DNA of 37,605 nucleotides from positions 1 through 37,605 of the forward strand of contig CALHLC010000039.1 in assembly GCA_938034385.1 (NCBI GenBank). The letters are read 5' to 3'. Shown here piece after piece: positions 9,169 through 18,083 of this stretch. How positions within the stretch are numbered: the stretch's first letter is position 1; the number at the start of each line of letters is the position of its first letter. This DNA comes from an uncultured Bacteriovoracaceae bacterium (GTDB lineage: Bacteria; Bdellovibrionota; Bacteriovoracia; Bacteriovoracales; Bacteriovoracaceae). The notes beneath the pieces were generated by a model. The model did not search any database, was not told the origin of the DNA, and saw nothing but the letters and a program-made list of their open reading frames with translations. The position numbers and the translations under genes are program-made.

Positions 9169-9768
9169 ATGAGTCTATCAAAAGTTTTAATTTTATTACT
9201 AATTTCTAGCGTAGGGTATTCATCTTTTTTACCAAATAGCTTTAAGGTTCAGTTAACTGAAAAAGCAATGAAAATTGGAAAGAAAAAATCAAAGCATGTG
9301 GTTGGGAGCTTTAATTATAAATATCCAAGCCAAGTAAGATATGAAAATGAACAAATGACTTTTGTTAGTAATAAGACAAATTCATGGCGTTATGTTCCTC
9401 CTTTTATTCCAGGTGAAAAAGGTGAAGTTTACGTCAGCAAGAAAAACAGAAATGTTATTGCAAAATTATTTGATGTTTTAAGAAATGGTTTGAAGGATAA
9501 TAGTGTTTATAAAGTAAAAAAACACGGAGCTCAAAATTATTTCTTAGATTTTACTAAAGCTGGAGCTAAAGATTATAATATCAAATCAGTCATTCTCTCT
9601 TTTAACTCAACAAAGCTTAACTTTGCAGACCTCGAAAAAATGTCGTTAACATATGCTGATGGGAAATTAGTAGATTTATTTTTGAATTCTATGAATTCTG
9701 CAGTTAGTTTTGATGATTCATTTTTTGTTTTTAAGGCCCCTGCTAATACAAAAACGATAAATCAATAA
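9169..9768 (+). CDS. lolA: Outer-membrane lipoprotein carrier protein LolA-like
   Basis: Predicted periplasmic chaperone that ferries lipoproteins from LolCDE to the outer membrane. The 199 residues start with a signal peptide (MSLSKVLILLLISSVGYSS). The LolA-type beta core follows: VVGSFNYKYPSQVRYE resembles the family's fold-defining strand pair, NSWRYVPPFIPGEKGEV corresponds to its W/P-rich stretch, and FVFKAPANTKTI to its C-terminal strand. Sequence similarity is moderate, so a LolA-fold paralogue is possible, but the window's many lipoproteins make the role plausible. A strong GAGGAGAAG site precedes the ATG. A hairpin terminator follows the stop codon. Confidence 0.8.
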   Translation: MSLSKVLILLLISSVGYSSFLPNSFKVQLTEKAMKIGKKKSKHVVGSFNYKYPSQVRYENEQMTFVSNKTNSWRYVPPFIPGEKGEVYVSKKNRNVIAKLFDVLRNGLKDNSVYKVKKHGAQNYFLDFTKAGAKDYNIKSVILSFNSTKLNFADLEKMSLTYADGKLVDLFLNSMNSAVSFDDSFFVFKAPANTKTINQ

Positions 9769-9773
9769 AAATA

Positions 9774-9791
9774 AGACTCTTCCTTGAGTCT
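9774..9791. terminator. Hairpin between convergent genes, probably bidirectional terminator
   Basis: AGACTC (9774-9779) and GAGTCT (9786-9791) form a six-pair stem around TTCCTT. On the minus strand it is followed by a T-rich run (complement of AATAAAAATA), making it the better terminator for the gene at 9800-10369. On the plus strand only scattered Ts follow. Confidence 0.6.
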
Positions 9792-9799
9792 AATTAATA

Positions 9800-10369
9800 T
9801 TAAAGCTCGGTTAATAATTTACTGAGCTTTTTAAACTTTCTATTAGAAATTTTTGAAAGATGATTCTTTTCACCATGAAAAAGCTTTTTCAAGATATCTT
9901 TAAACTTTGAGTCTAAAATTTTCTTCTTAGATTTTTTATAAGCATTTTGAGGAAAGTCTACTAATGTTTCTCCAGCATATAAAAAAGCAGCTACAGGATA
10001 AAATACAGTTGCGAGTACAGCTTTCTTAAATCCATTAGAAGCTTTGTTTTTATTCTCTTTCATTTTATTTAAACGCTTTTGAGTATAACTATAGTCTTCG
10101 TAATTAATAGGTTTGCCATTAATATAATAATCATCGTTAGTTAATATTGCAGGATATACTGTATTATTTAGAGATTTTAGTTCTTTATCACCTTGAGTGA
10201 CTTGAATCACTTTATAAGTTTGGCACTTATCTCCACCCATTTCAAACATAGCACACTCCATATAGATGGCAGATGATGTTCTTTTATTAACGATAATTGA
10301 TCCAACATTTTCGATGGCAGCAAAGCTTGCTCCGCTAAATAAAAGACAGATCAAAACTAAGTTTTTCAT
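9800..10369 (-). CDS. Exported protein of unknown function
   Basis: Unrecognised 189-residue protein. The start at 10369 is chosen because AAAGGAGA sits about 7 bases upstream and a clear signal peptide follows (MKNLVLICLLFSGASFAA). A longer in-frame start at 10393 would precede this site. The N-terminal half is a small mixed domain with two cysteines (MECAMF, DKCQTY) that could form a disulfide. A hydrophobic segment around VLATVFYPVAAFLYAG could cross or lie in a membrane. The last 45 residues are very lysine-rich. It is convergent with lolA and divergent from mutY. No function can be proposed. Confidence 0.75.
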   Translation of the reverse strand: MKNLVLICLLFSGASFAAIENVGSIIVNKRTSSAIYMECAMFEMGGDKCQTYKVIQVTQGDKELKSLNNTVYPAILTNDDYYINGKPINYEDYSYTQKRLNKMKENKNKASNGFKKAVLATVFYPVAAFLYAGETLVDFPQNAYKKSKKKILDSKFKDILKKLFHGEKNHLSKISNRKFKKLSKLLTEL

Positions 10370-10463
10370 AATTTTCTCCTTTGTAAAAAACAAGTTATAA
10401 CAAATTTAATTGCTATAAAGTATATGGAGAATTATGATATTTTCTATCAGAGGATAACTTGTC

Positions 10464-11474
10464 ATGAATGTCAGCTTAGCTCAAAAATTAATTAAGTGGT
10501 CTAAATCAAATTATGCTGATTTACCATGGAGAAGGCAGAGGTCACTTTATACTACTCTTGTTTCTGAGATTATGCTGCAACAAACAACTGTCTCTACTGT
10601 AAAGCCTCGATTTTTATCTTTTATAAAAAAATTTCCAGATATATCAGCACTGGCATGTGCTAGTGAAGCTGAAGTGTTAAAGGCCTGGGAAGGCTTAGGT
10701 TATTATTCAAGGGCCAGAAGGCTACATTTTGCAGCAAAGAAGATTGATTTGATGGATGGTTTTCCTGATACCTTTGAAAAGCTTATTGAGATAAAAGGGA
10801 TAGGTAAATATACTGCAAATGCTGTTTTAGCAATTGGGATGAACAAGAGAGCTCTTGCAATAGATGCTAATATAGAGAGAGTCCTGGCTCGATATTTGGG
10901 GATTTATAATTATAAGGGAAAGTGTGGAGAAGAGATTGATAAAGGATTTAGCTCTAAAAAAATCTTAGATATTGATGTTAACTTTAGAGATTTAAATGAA
11001 TCTTTAATGGATTTAGGCAGAACATATTGCAAAGCCAATAAGGTTAATTGCATCATGTGTCCTTTAAAAGAGAACTGTCTAAGCTTAAAAGAAAACAAAG
11101 AATTATCAACGCCTCAAAGATTAGTAAAAAAGAAAGTCATAAAAGAAGATCTTAATATTTTAAGAGTAATTTATCAGCGCTCAAATAAATATTTATTTTT
11201 TAAAAGACCAAAAGGGAAGTGGTTACAAGATCAATTAGAATTACCAAGTTTTATTATAGCAAATTCTAAGTTAAAACAATATCCTCTGCTTAAGAAGTTT
11301 AGTGTTCAGGAACTTCCTCATATTGAATCAACCATTACGAAGTATAAAATTAAAAATTATATATTAAATACTAATTCTATAAAGCTAGACCCTAAAAAAT
11401 CTGTCTGGTTAAGTAGTGATGATTTTGAAAATCATCACTTAAGCTCTGTAACAAAGAAAATCTTAAATTTCTAA
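10464..11474 (+). CDS. mutY: A/G-specific adenine glycosylase MutY
   Basis: Removes adenine mispaired with 8-oxoguanine in base-excision repair. The 336 residues contain the HhH-GPD domain with VSEIMLQQT (catalytic Glu35) and the hairpin IKGIGKYTANAV. Catalytic Asp134 lies in ALAIDANIERVLAR. The four-cysteine [4Fe-4S] loop has C189, C196, C199 and C205 with canonical 6-2-5 spacing. The C-terminal 110 residues correspond to the NUDIX-like domain that recognises 8-oxoG, though this part is weakly conserved. The stop codon overlaps that of the convergent symporter gene. Together with photolyase, oxyR and dps it contributes to a DNA-protection theme in this stretch. Confidence 0.96.
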   Translation: MNVSLAQKLIKWSKSNYADLPWRRQRSLYTTLVSEIMLQQTTVSTVKPRFLSFIKKFPDISALACASEAEVLKAWEGLGYYSRARRLHFAAKKIDLMDGFPDTFEKLIEIKGIGKYTANAVLAIGMNKRALAIDANIERVLARYLGIYNYKGKCGEEIDKGFSSKKILDIDVNFRDLNESLMDLGRTYCKANKVNCIMCPLKENCLSLKENKELSTPQRLVKKKVIKEDLNILRVIYQRSNKYLFFKRPKGKWLQDQLELPSFIIANSKLKQYPLLKKFSVQELPHIESTITKYKIKNYILNTNSIKLDPKKSVWLSSDDFENHHLSSVTKKILNF

Positions 11475-12727
11475 CGATCATTTTTACTAAAAGAATCTAC
11501 GACAACAGTTCCAACACAATCACCAAAGACATTAATCATTGTTCTAAACATATCTAAGATTCGATCTACTGCTAGAATAAGAGCAATACCTTCTAATGGA
11601 TAGCCAACTGCACTTAAAACAATACTCATCGTAACAAGACCAGCTCCAGGAATAGCAGCCGCTCCTACAGCAGCAAGAGAAGCTGTTATAAAGATGATAA
11701 TTTGATTAGCAATAGAGAGGTCTAAACCATAAGCTTGGCCTATGAAAATAACGGCAACTGATTCATATAGGGCCGTTCCATCCATGTTTATAGTTGCTCC
11801 AAGAGGCAAAACAAATTGAGCTGTTTTCTTATTTACTCCCAGGTTATCTTGAACAGCATTCATAGTAATTGGTAAAGTTGATGCTGATGATGCTGTCGAA
11901 AAAGCAGTTAACATAGGAGGGATACAAGATTTAATAATAAAAAATGGAGAACTTTTATGTCTCCATGAAGCAATAAAGATTAAAACTAAGAAATGGAAAA
12001 ACAGTCCAAGTATGACTGCAATCATATATTTTGAGAGCCCGTAAATAGCATTAAAGCCTGAGTTTGCAATGACATAAGTCATTAGTGCAAAGATACCAAA
12101 TGGTGCAATCTTCATAATGACTTCAATCATAATCATAGACACTTTTTCTAAAGATTCCATAAAGTTGATTAATGGCATGGCTACTTTTTTATTAAGTAGT
12201 GAAACAATTCCAAGAAAAAGAGAAAAAACGATGATCTGTAAGATCTTCATGTCTACCATCGCTTTAAAAGGGTTTGTAGGAATAGCATCTAATAAAACTC
12301 CAACGATAGTACTACCTAGGCCTTTACTGGCACTGTTTTGAAATTTCTGAGTTTGGGCTTCACTTAACTCAGATGTAATTGATGAAATATCAACCCCAAC
12401 TCCAGGCTGGATAAGATTAACCATAATTATCCCTATAAAAACCGCAATGGCAGTCGTCATGAAATAATAAGCCATGGCTCGAATTCCCATACTTCCAAGT
12501 TCGTCAGGAGAGCCTATATTAATAATGGCCATAAAGATTGAAGCTAGAACGAGTGGAACAATAATCATTTTTAAAAACTTTAAAAATACATCTCCAACAG
12601 GTTTAATATAATTTGCTAACTCTTGGTTACCCGAATAATAAAGAGCAAACCCAACAAGTAGGCCGAGAATAATAGAGACAAGAATGTAAAAGGCTTCTTT
12701 GTTAGCATTAGCAGAGTTTGATTTCAT
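11471..12727 (-). CDS. Dicarboxylate/amino acid:cation symporter (DAACS, GltP/DctA type)
   Basis: Inner-membrane secondary transporter of 418 residues coupling uptake of acidic amino acids or C4-dicarboxylates to Na+ or H+. Family hallmarks are visible: the re-entrant serine-rich hairpin TAFSTASSASTLP, the substrate-site motif GATINMDGTALYE, the second hairpin AAIPGAGLVTM, and VDRILDMFRTMINVFGD with the conserved aspartate and arginine of transmembrane helix 8. Substrate specificity (glutamate, aspartate or dicarboxylate) cannot be read with confidence. AAGGA precedes the ATG. The stop codon shares bases with the mutY stop. It follows the gene at 12775-13413 by 47 bases on the same strand. 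Confidence 0.94.
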   Translation of the reverse strand: MKSNSANANKEAFYILVSIILGLLVGFALYYSGNQELANYIKPVGDVFLKFLKMIIVPLVLASIFMAIINIGSPDELGSMGIRAMAYYFMTTAIAVFIGIIMVNLIQPGVGVDISSITSELSEAQTQKFQNSASKGLGSTIVGVLLDAIPTNPFKAMVDMKILQIIVFSLFLGIVSLLNKKVAMPLINFMESLEKVSMIMIEVIMKIAPFGIFALMTYVIANSGFNAIYGLSKYMIAVILGLFFHFLVLIFIASWRHKSSPFFIIKSCIPPMLTAFSTASSASTLPITMNAVQDNLGVNKKTAQFVLPLGATINMDGTALYESVAVIFIGQAYGLDLSIANQIIIFITASLAAVGAAAIPGAGLVTMSIVLSAVGYPLEGIALILAVDRILDMFRTMINVFGDCVGTVVVDSFSKNDR

Positions 12728-12774
12728 GAATATCCTTATGCGTTATTTTAAATGCACTATAGAAAATTTAAAGT

Positions 12775-13413
12775 CTATCTGCAAGCACAGGTCATAAATA
12801 ATGGCGAGTTTTTAAGGTCTTTACATACCTTAGATTTATCTTTGTTAGTTAGGTTTAAAAACTTTATTTTTTGATCTTCGATTTCTATATAAAAGCTCAT
12901 TGAGCTGTATTGATAGGTCTTCTTTGTAAGAGTAGGTAACTCTTTGCCTGAGCTTAACTTTTTTAAAAAGTTTAAACTTGGATTATAAGTTTGATCTTGA
13001 GTTAACTTTTGAGCGATTGGAAATCCATCTTGAGCTAATTTAAAATGAGTTAATTTTTTCTTTCCCCTAGGATCCTTAGAGAATTTAAGAATATGAGTAG
13101 ATCCATCATCTTTTTTGATATGTCTAATGTCTTCAACTGTTTGAACCTTGGCTGGTGTGTTAAAGTAATCATTCATTTCTTGAATTAATAGGTGTGACGA
13201 TAAATCTTTACACTTGCCTGATGTTTTTTTTTTAGAGATTTGAATTTGTTTGTTTTCTTGAAGGTTGGGTAATGGAAAGTCTTTAATTTTTTGCTCTTGC
13301 TCGATTAAAGATGATTTTTCTTGCTTGGTTAAGACTTCACTTCTTTTCATGAGAAAAAGTGAAGTGAACAAAAGTGCTATAAGTACCAAAAGAAGGAGGA
13401 GGCTTTTTTTCAC
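12775..13413 (-). CDS. Membrane-anchored or exported protein of unknown function
   Basis: 212 residues with an N-terminal hydrophobic helix (residues 4-21) followed by a positively charged MKR. This could be a signal peptide or, since no clear cleavage site follows, a membrane anchor. The rest is lysine-rich and polar. A cysteine pair at the end (MTCACR) and single cysteines in SGKCKDL and SKVCKDL might form disulfides. No family recognised. It starts 6 bases after the stop codon of 13420-14649, so the two genes are very likely one transcript and may act together. Confidence 0.75.
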   Translation of the reverse strand: MKKSLLLLLVLIALLFTSLFLMKRSEVLTKQEKSSLIEQEQKIKDFPLPNLQENKQIQISKKKTSGKCKDLSSHLLIQEMNDYFNTPAKVQTVEDIRHIKKDDGSTHILKFSKDPRGKKKLTHFKLAQDGFPIAQKLTQDQTYNPSLNFLKKLSSGKELPTLTKKTYQYSSMSFYIEIEDQKIKFLNLTNKDKSKVCKDLKNSPLFMTCACR

Positions 13414-13419
13414 AAGACT

Positions 13420-14649
13420 TTAAAAGTTCTCACAGGTCGATTTTGGAACATCTTTATCAACAAATCCCCATCTATATAAAAGAGCATCATTTGGGTTTGT
13501 TGAGATCGTTCCATCTTTTAACCCAAAGTAGAACCTCTTTAGGTCAATTTTCTTAGGCTTCTTAAAAATACCTTTTCTAAATTTTACCTTTAGCATTCCT
13601 TCGAGTTTTTTACCTGCTTCTTCAGAGGTATTTTCTAAAATTAAATAATCTAACCCTAGGCGTTCGTCCTCACCAACTGCAAAAGCATTTCCTGCATCTT
13701 TTGCTTTAATCCATGATTGGCCTAGTTGGTCTAAAGCATTAATAATTCTTTTATCTCTAGAAGGAGTTGAATAACTATCATACTCAGCTGCACTCATGCA
13801 CCTTCCTTCTATTTCTTCTTGATACTTAATAGATTCCTTGACTATTTCTACTCGGCTTTTAAGTTGATTTTCAACATTTTTTAAAACTCGTTCGATCTCA
13901 TTTTTGATCGTTTCAGATCTTTGTCTAATAATACGTGTAACCTGGTTAAAAAATCCAGAGCCATATCTTTCAAGGATTTCATATTGATCTAATCCATATC
14001 CTAGTTCTTCTGAAATTTCTGGTTCAATACTATCTAAATGTTCAGGCCACTTAAATCTTCTAAATCCAAAAGGAGTTTCTGAAAACAAAGGGGTAGGAGA
14101 ACCAAATTTTCTCAATAGATTTCTAACACCTCTAGGAACAGTAGATGATAATAAGTCAAAGTAACCTGTTTCTAAAATTCCTTTAATAATATATGCATGT
14201 CTGGATGAGTCTGGATTAACAGTTACATAACTATCTCCTGGAGAGATGTGATTTACGTTAACTGGAAAAGTGTCATGATGAGCAAGTGATAAAGTTCCAA
14301 CAATATGACCAAGATTATTTATAAAGGCCTTTAGTCTATCTTTGTCATCTTCTATATCATCAAAAGCCGTAGTTTCATTATGTAAAGTAGTACTTCTTCC
14401 GCCCAGAGTATTTGAGATCACAAAAGGAAGTTTGTTTTCAAAAGCAAAAATAGCTCTCATTGCATAAACTGCATCAGCACAATCTGTAATGATTCCTTTA
14501 TATTTTCCTTTGGAGTAGATATCACTTTTAAAGTCTTCAAGTACCCATTGACGATATTTTTTTTCCCAATCAAGATTCCAGTTATTTTCGTTTTCCCATA
14601 CTGCTGAAAACGAACTAATAGACATTAATAAAACGATGATAACTTTCAT
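13420..14649 (-). CDS. Exported protein, possibly NlpC/P60-like cysteine hydrolase
   Basis: I choose the start at 14649 because a signal peptide begins there (MKVIIVLLMSISSFSA) after AAGG; an upstream in-frame start would add 13 residues without this feature. The protein is 409 residues. Near its N-terminus TDCADAVYAMRAIFA places a cysteine at the head of a helix, and about 94 residues later ISPGDSYVTV...SRHAYIIKGI gives a histidine on a strand. This Cys-then-His order and the GD(x)n(H)A pattern recall NlpC/P60/CHAP-type amidases, but similarity is too weak to be firm. The C-terminal half is mostly helical and charged (about 240-320). It is coupled to the gene at 12775. Confidence 0.7.
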   Translation of the reverse strand: MKVIIVLLMSISSFSAVWENENNWNLDWEKKYRQWVLEDFKSDIYSKGKYKGIITDCADAVYAMRAIFAFENKLPFVISNTLGGRSTTLHNETTAFDDIEDDKDRLKAFINNLGHIVGTLSLAHHDTFPVNVNHISPGDSYVTVNPDSSRHAYIIKGILETGYFDLLSSTVPRGVRNLLRKFGSPTPLFSETPFGFRRFKWPEHLDSIEPEISEELGYGLDQYEILERYGSGFFNQVTRIIRQRSETIKNEIERVLKNVENQLKSRVEIVKESIKYQEEIEGRCMSAAEYDSYSTPSRDKRIINALDQLGQSWIKAKDAGNAFAVGEDERLGLDYLILENTSEEAGKKLEGMLKVKFRKGIFKKPKKIDLKRFYFGLKDGTISTNPNDALLYRWGFVDKDVPKSTCENF

Positions 14650-14735
14650 ATTTAAACCTTGTAGAATAGATGAATTATTGATTAACATATTTGAGTTTTA
14701 AGAAATCCGATACTCTGGGTCAAGGTAATTTATTT

Positions 14736-16202
14736 ATGGTTGAAAATTATGGCATACATTGGTTTAGAAGAGACCTAAGAGTCGCAGGAAACAATGCTCT
14801 GCAGCAAAACTGGAAAGAAAATAACGGTAGGGTTGTAGGAGTTTTCTGCTTTGATAGGGCCTTCTTAGCTAGGCCAGATTTTTCAGTTAATAGATTCCAA
14901 TTATTCATCAATACACTTATTGGCTTACAAGAAGAGTTAAGAGAAATCGGGAGTGATCTCTTGTTTCTGGATGTTGGTCCGGAAAAAGCATTTAAAGACT
15001 TGCTTAGTAAGTTAAAGGAAAAAGGCTCTCTCCCAAGATTGTTTACTTGTAATCGAGATTATGAACCTTTTTCTAGAGTGAGAGATAAATCTATTTCTGA
15101 GCTCATGAAGGCATATGAAGTAAAAGTTCAAACTTATAGAGATCATCTTCTAATAGAGCCCCATGAGGTCTTTCGATCTAAAGTGACTGAAGGCTATAAA
15201 GTATTTACTCCTTTTTCTAGAAAATGGTTAGAAGCTTTTAGAAAAGATGATGTTCAAAATCGAATAAAAATTCAAGCAAAGGGATTTGAGTATCTCAATT
15301 TACCTAAAAAGAGTGTAAAGAATTTATTTAAAATGACTTGGTTAGATTTGGGAATAAAGAGTGTTGATAACTTGGAAAAATATTCTAAAGAAAATAAAAA
15401 AAATGTTGATATTGAGATTCCTGAATGTGGGTTAAGGGCAGCTTTAAAAAAGCTAGATGAGTTTAAAGATAAATTAGATGAGTATAAAAATAAAAGAGAT
15501 ATTCCTTCAGTACTTGGTACTTCAAAAATGTCTATGTTTTTAAAAAATGGATCTATTACGACATCACAAATTATTTATTATCTTGGTTTGAATTTTTATG
15601 AAAAAAAAGATGATTCAGGCAAAGCTACTTATTTCAAAGAAATTATTTGGCGTGAGTTTTATTATCATGTTCTCTATAGATGGCCACAGGTTGAGCATAC
15701 GGCTTTTCAACCTAAATATAGTGATCTTAAGTGGGGTAATAATAAGAAGTGGTTTGAAAAATGGAAGAAAGGCAAGACTGGTTTTCCCATCGTAGATGCT
15801 GGAATGAGGGAGCTGAAACAAACTGGTTGGATGCATAATAGAGTGCGAATGATTGTAGCCTCATTTTTAACGAAAGATTTATTAATAGACTGGAAGTGGG
15901 GAGAGCAGTATTTTATGGATACTCTTCTTGATGGTGACTTGGCTCCTAATAATGGAGGCTGGCAATGGGCCGCTTCGACTGGATGTGATGCTCAGCCATA
16001 CTTTAGAATCTTTAATCCATGGTCTCAGAGCAAGAGATTTGATCCTGATGGGGAATATATTAAGAAATATGTTCCAGAGTTATCCACATTAGAGGCCAAG
16101 AAATTGCATGTGCCAATTCTGGATCATCCTGATTATCCACCTCCTATCGTAGAGCATTCAGTTCAGAGACAATTGGCACTGAAGATGTATAAATTCGAGT
16201 AG
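14736..16202 (+). CDS. phrB: Deoxyribodipyrimidine photolyase (class I CPD photolyase/cryptochrome family)
   Basis: Light-driven, FAD-dependent repair of cyclobutane pyrimidine dimers. The N-terminal Rossmann domain starts with IHWFRRDLRV, and the FAD-binding helical domain contains TYFKEIIWREFYYHVL, VDAGMRELKQTGWMHNRVRM, GDLAPNNGGWQWAASTGCDAQPY (read as two adjoining motifs) and FNPWSQSKRFDP. All are strongly conserved in class I enzymes. I start at ATG 14736, giving 488 residues close to the family length; a TTG at 14691 would add 15 atypical residues. It diverges from the gene ending at 14649 with 86 bases between, and precedes ssb. Confidence 0.95.
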   Translation: MVENYGIHWFRRDLRVAGNNALQQNWKENNGRVVGVFCFDRAFLARPDFSVNRFQLFINTLIGLQEELREIGSDLLFLDVGPEKAFKDLLSKLKEKGSLPRLFTCNRDYEPFSRVRDKSISELMKAYEVKVQTYRDHLLIEPHEVFRSKVTEGYKVFTPFSRKWLEAFRKDDVQNRIKIQAKGFEYLNLPKKSVKNLFKMTWLDLGIKSVDNLEKYSKENKKNVDIEIPECGLRAALKKLDEFKDKLDEYKNKRDIPSVLGTSKMSMFLKNGSITTSQIIYYLGLNFYEKKDDSGKATYFKEIIWREFYYHVLYRWPQVEHTAFQPKYSDLKWGNNKKWFEKWKKGKTGFPIVDAGMRELKQTGWMHNRVRMIVASFLTKDLLIDWKWGEQYFMDTLLDGDLAPNNGGWQWAASTGCDAQPYFRIFNPWSQSKRFDPDGEYIKKYVPELSTLEAKKLHVPILDHPDYPPPIVEHSVQRQLALKMYKFE

Positions 16203-16232
16203 ATTTTCTGATTTGAAATATTCCTAGAATTT

Positions 16233-16246
16233 TCTAACTTGTTAGA
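16233..16246. promoter_or_regulatory. 14-base palindrome upstream of ssb, candidate operator
   Basis: TCTAAC-TT-GTTAGA is a perfect inverted repeat lying about 65 bases before the ssb start. Just downstream TTGTAA-N17-TACTTT could be a weak -35/-10 pair. The arrangement suits a repressor or activator site for ssb, possibly DNA-damage related, but it does not match a consensus I can name. No T run follows on the plus strand, so a terminator is less likely. Confidence 0.35.
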
Positions 16247-16310
16247 TCTGCGTCTTGTAAAAGCTAATTAACTAAAATACTTTATATCCACAAAAGATTA
16301 GGAGATTAAA

Positions 16311-16772
16311 ATGAGCGTAAACAAAGTGACTTTGATTGGAAGACTAGGAACAGATCCAGAACTTAGGTATACACCAAGTGGTGCGGCAGTTTGTAATTTT
16401 TCATTAGCAACTTCAGAGAACTGGACAGATAAAGCATCTGGGCAAAAGACTGAAAAAACTGAATGGCATAGAATTGTTGTTTGGGGAAAACAAGCAGAGC
16501 TTTGTAATCAATATCTTTCAAAAGGTAGACAAGTTTACATGGAAGGAAAACTTCAAACTCGTCAGTGGGAAGATAAAGATGGAAATAAAAGATATACAAC
16601 TGAAGTAACTTGTAATCAGGTTCAGTTTCTTGGATCAAATCCTAATGCTAATAATAATCAAAGTTATAATAAGCCTGCTCAAGCAAGTGCAAGTAATTCT
16701 GGTTCAGAGGCAATGCCAAATTATGAAGTTAAAGCAGACGAAACTTTTGCTTCAGATGATATTCCATTCTAG
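16311..16772 (+). CDS. ssb: Single-stranded DNA-binding protein
   Basis: Binds and protects single-stranded DNA in replication, recombination and repair, as a tetramer. The 153 residues show the OB-fold ([50 protein letters not shown]). A low-complexity Asn/Ser-rich linker (about 112-140) and the acidic tip DDIPF, which docks partner proteins, follow. TTAGGAGATTAAA precedes the ATG. A strong terminator follows the stop codon, so the gene ends its own transcript. Confidence 0.98.
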   Translation: MSVNKVTLIGRLGTDPELRYTPSGAAVCNFSLATSENWTDKASGQKTEKTEWHRIVVWGKQAELCNQYLSKGRQVYMEGKLQTRQWEDKDGNKRYTTEVTCNQVQFLGSNPNANNNQSYNKPAQASASNSGSEAMPNYEVKADETFASDDIPF

Positions 16773-16799
16773 AAAGAAAGCTTTAAATTACCATAATAA

Positions 16800-16834
16800 A
16801 AAAAGGCCCATAAATTCTTAAGGGCCTTTTTTTT
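16800..16834 (+). terminator. Strong rho-independent terminator after ssb
   Basis: AAAAAGGCCC (16800-16809) pairs with GGGCCTTTTT (16822-16831), a ten-pair stem with a 12-base AT-rich loop, followed by a T run. The flanking A and T runs make it a candidate terminator in both directions, though dps transcripts arriving from the right would first meet the hairpin at 17065. Confidence 0.9.
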
Positions 16835-17114
16835 GTCTATATATTTAAGAGAGTCACATTATAAATACCCCGGCAGGAAATATCTAAATCTTAAAATACT
16901 AAAATTTTTTTGGATTTGGTTTTAAAGAATTTTTCAACTATATCTGCTCATCTAGCTAAAACCATTTATAGTTTAACTCATGTCGAGTTTTTCTCAAGTA
17001 ATCAAATAGATATTTGTAATCTTAGGTACTTAGAGAGGTTTTTAATATGGTCTAAATATTTTGATTGCCAAGCATTGGTGGCAAGAAAAATTCATCTAGA
17101 AATATAAGATAAAA
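16835..17114. other. Intergenic region without a convincing gene; weak stem-loop near dps end
   Basis: Between the ssb terminator and the dps stop codon I see no supported gene. A 65-codon frame (16910-17107, plus) starts with TTG without a ribosome binding site and has no recognisable features. TTGCCA (17065-17070) and TGGCAA (17079-17084) form a six-pair hairpin that may help end dps transcription, but no long T run follows it. Confidence 0.5.
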
Positions 17115-17579
17115 TCAATCCAACAGAGATCTAAGCATCCAAGCTGTTTTTTCATGAACTTGAATTCTTTGTGTTAATAAATCAGAAGAAACTTCATCAT
17201 CGGCTTCTTGAGTCAGCGGGTAAATAGACCTAGCAGTTTTTATAACGCTTTCATGGCTAGTGACGAGATTTCTAATCATAGTGACAGCGTTGGGCTGAGA
17301 ATCCTCTTCTTTTATTGAAGTTAGTTCTAAAAATTTTTTGTATGAACCTGGAGCAAAATGACCTAAAGATCGAATACGCTCTGCAATTTCATCTACGGCA
17401 GTAGATAGTTCAGCATATTGCTGTTCAAACATTGAGTGAAGAGTATTAAACATTGGGCCAGTAACGTTCCAGTGGTAGTTATGAGTTTTTAAGTAAAGAG
17501 TGTAGCTATCTGCTAAAAGTTTAGCCAAGCCTTGGGAAATATTTTCTCGTTTTTTGGGATTAATTCCTATATCAATCAT
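17115..17579 (-). CDS. dps: Dps ferritin-like DNA-protection protein
   Basis: Dodecameric mini-ferritin that oxidises and stores iron using hydrogen peroxide and protects DNA. The ferroxidase ligands are spaced as in E. coli Dps: His36 in [11 protein letters not shown], His48, Glu52, and Asp63/Glu67 in [11 protein letters not shown]. The second signature [10 protein letters not shown] is also present. The 154 residues are typical, with a short N-terminus lacking a long lysine-rich tail. AAAGGAGAACATA precedes the ATG. It lies 47 bases after the VOC gene, and oxyR is divergent on the other side, so peroxide induction through OxyR is likely, as in enteric bacteria. Confidence 0.96.
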   Translation of the reverse strand: MIDIGINPKKRENISQGLAKLLADSYTLYLKTHNYHWNVTGPMFNTLHSMFEQQYAELSTAVDEIAERIRSLGHFAPGSYKKFLELTSIKEEDSQPNAVTMIRNLVTSHESVIKTARSIYPLTQEADDEVSSDLLTQRIQVHEKTAWMLRSLLD

Positions 17580-17626
17580 TATGTTCTCCTTTAAAAAACA
17601 GAGAGTAATCTCCCTGTATAGTTTTT

Positions 17627-18013
17627 TTATAAGCCACCAGCAAAAGTTTCAGATAGTTCAATTTCTATTCCGTTTGGATCTGCAATATAAATAGAGCGAG
17701 AGTTCTCATGAGAGTGAACTCCTCCTCCATACAGAAGTGGAATATTTTTTGATTGAATTTCTTTAAGAGTAGCGTCGAAATCCTGAACGTTGATTCCGAA
17801 GTGATGAAAAGAGTCGCAGTTTAAGCTTTCTTTATTTTCACTTAAGCATAAAACGAGTTTATTAGAAATTCCTGTAATTACGTAAGGTTTACCCTTGCTA
17901 TTTAAGCCTTCTTCTTTGACTTCAAAGCCAAAGAGGTCCTTATAAAATGCAATTGTCTTGTTCATATCTGAGACTGTGAAATTTAAGTGATCTATATTTG
18001 TTATTTGTACCAT
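17627..18013 (-). CDS. VOC-superfamily protein (glyoxalase/extradiol-dioxygenase fold)
   Basis: Small metalloenzyme of 128 residues with the beta-alpha-beta-beta-beta repeats of the vicinal oxygen chelate fold. Candidate metal ligands are His9 (NIDHLNF), the histidine pair in [10 protein letters not shown] and the glutamate in NGIEIELSE, a His-His-Glu set. [15 protein letters not shown] is a common signature of this family. The start at 18013 is supported by a near-perfect AAGGAGGT site; an upstream in-frame start is ignored. The substrate is unknown. It is the first gene of a likely VOC-dps operon divergent from oxyR, so detoxification of a peroxide- or aldehyde-derived compound is plausible but unproven. 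Confidence 0.88.
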   Translation of the reverse strand: MVQITNIDHLNFTVSDMNKTIAFYKDLFGFEVKEEGLNSKGKPYVITGISNKLVLCLSENKESLNCDSFHHFGINVQDFDATLKEIQSKNIPLLYGGGVHSHENSRSIYIADPNGIEIELSETFAGGL

Positions 18014-18083
18014 TTGGCACCTCCTTGATTGAGAATATCTCATGAGATTAAGGATAGTTGAAATTAATAGATATTATAGTATT

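Noticed and set aside
15598-15836. Overlapping frames on both strands inside the photolyase gene
   Set aside because: Shadows of a strongly conserved FAD-binding coding region.
16910-17107. 65-codon frame between ssb and dps
   Set aside because: TTG start, no ribosome binding site, no recognisable domain, and it lies in an otherwise non-coding AT-rich stretch.
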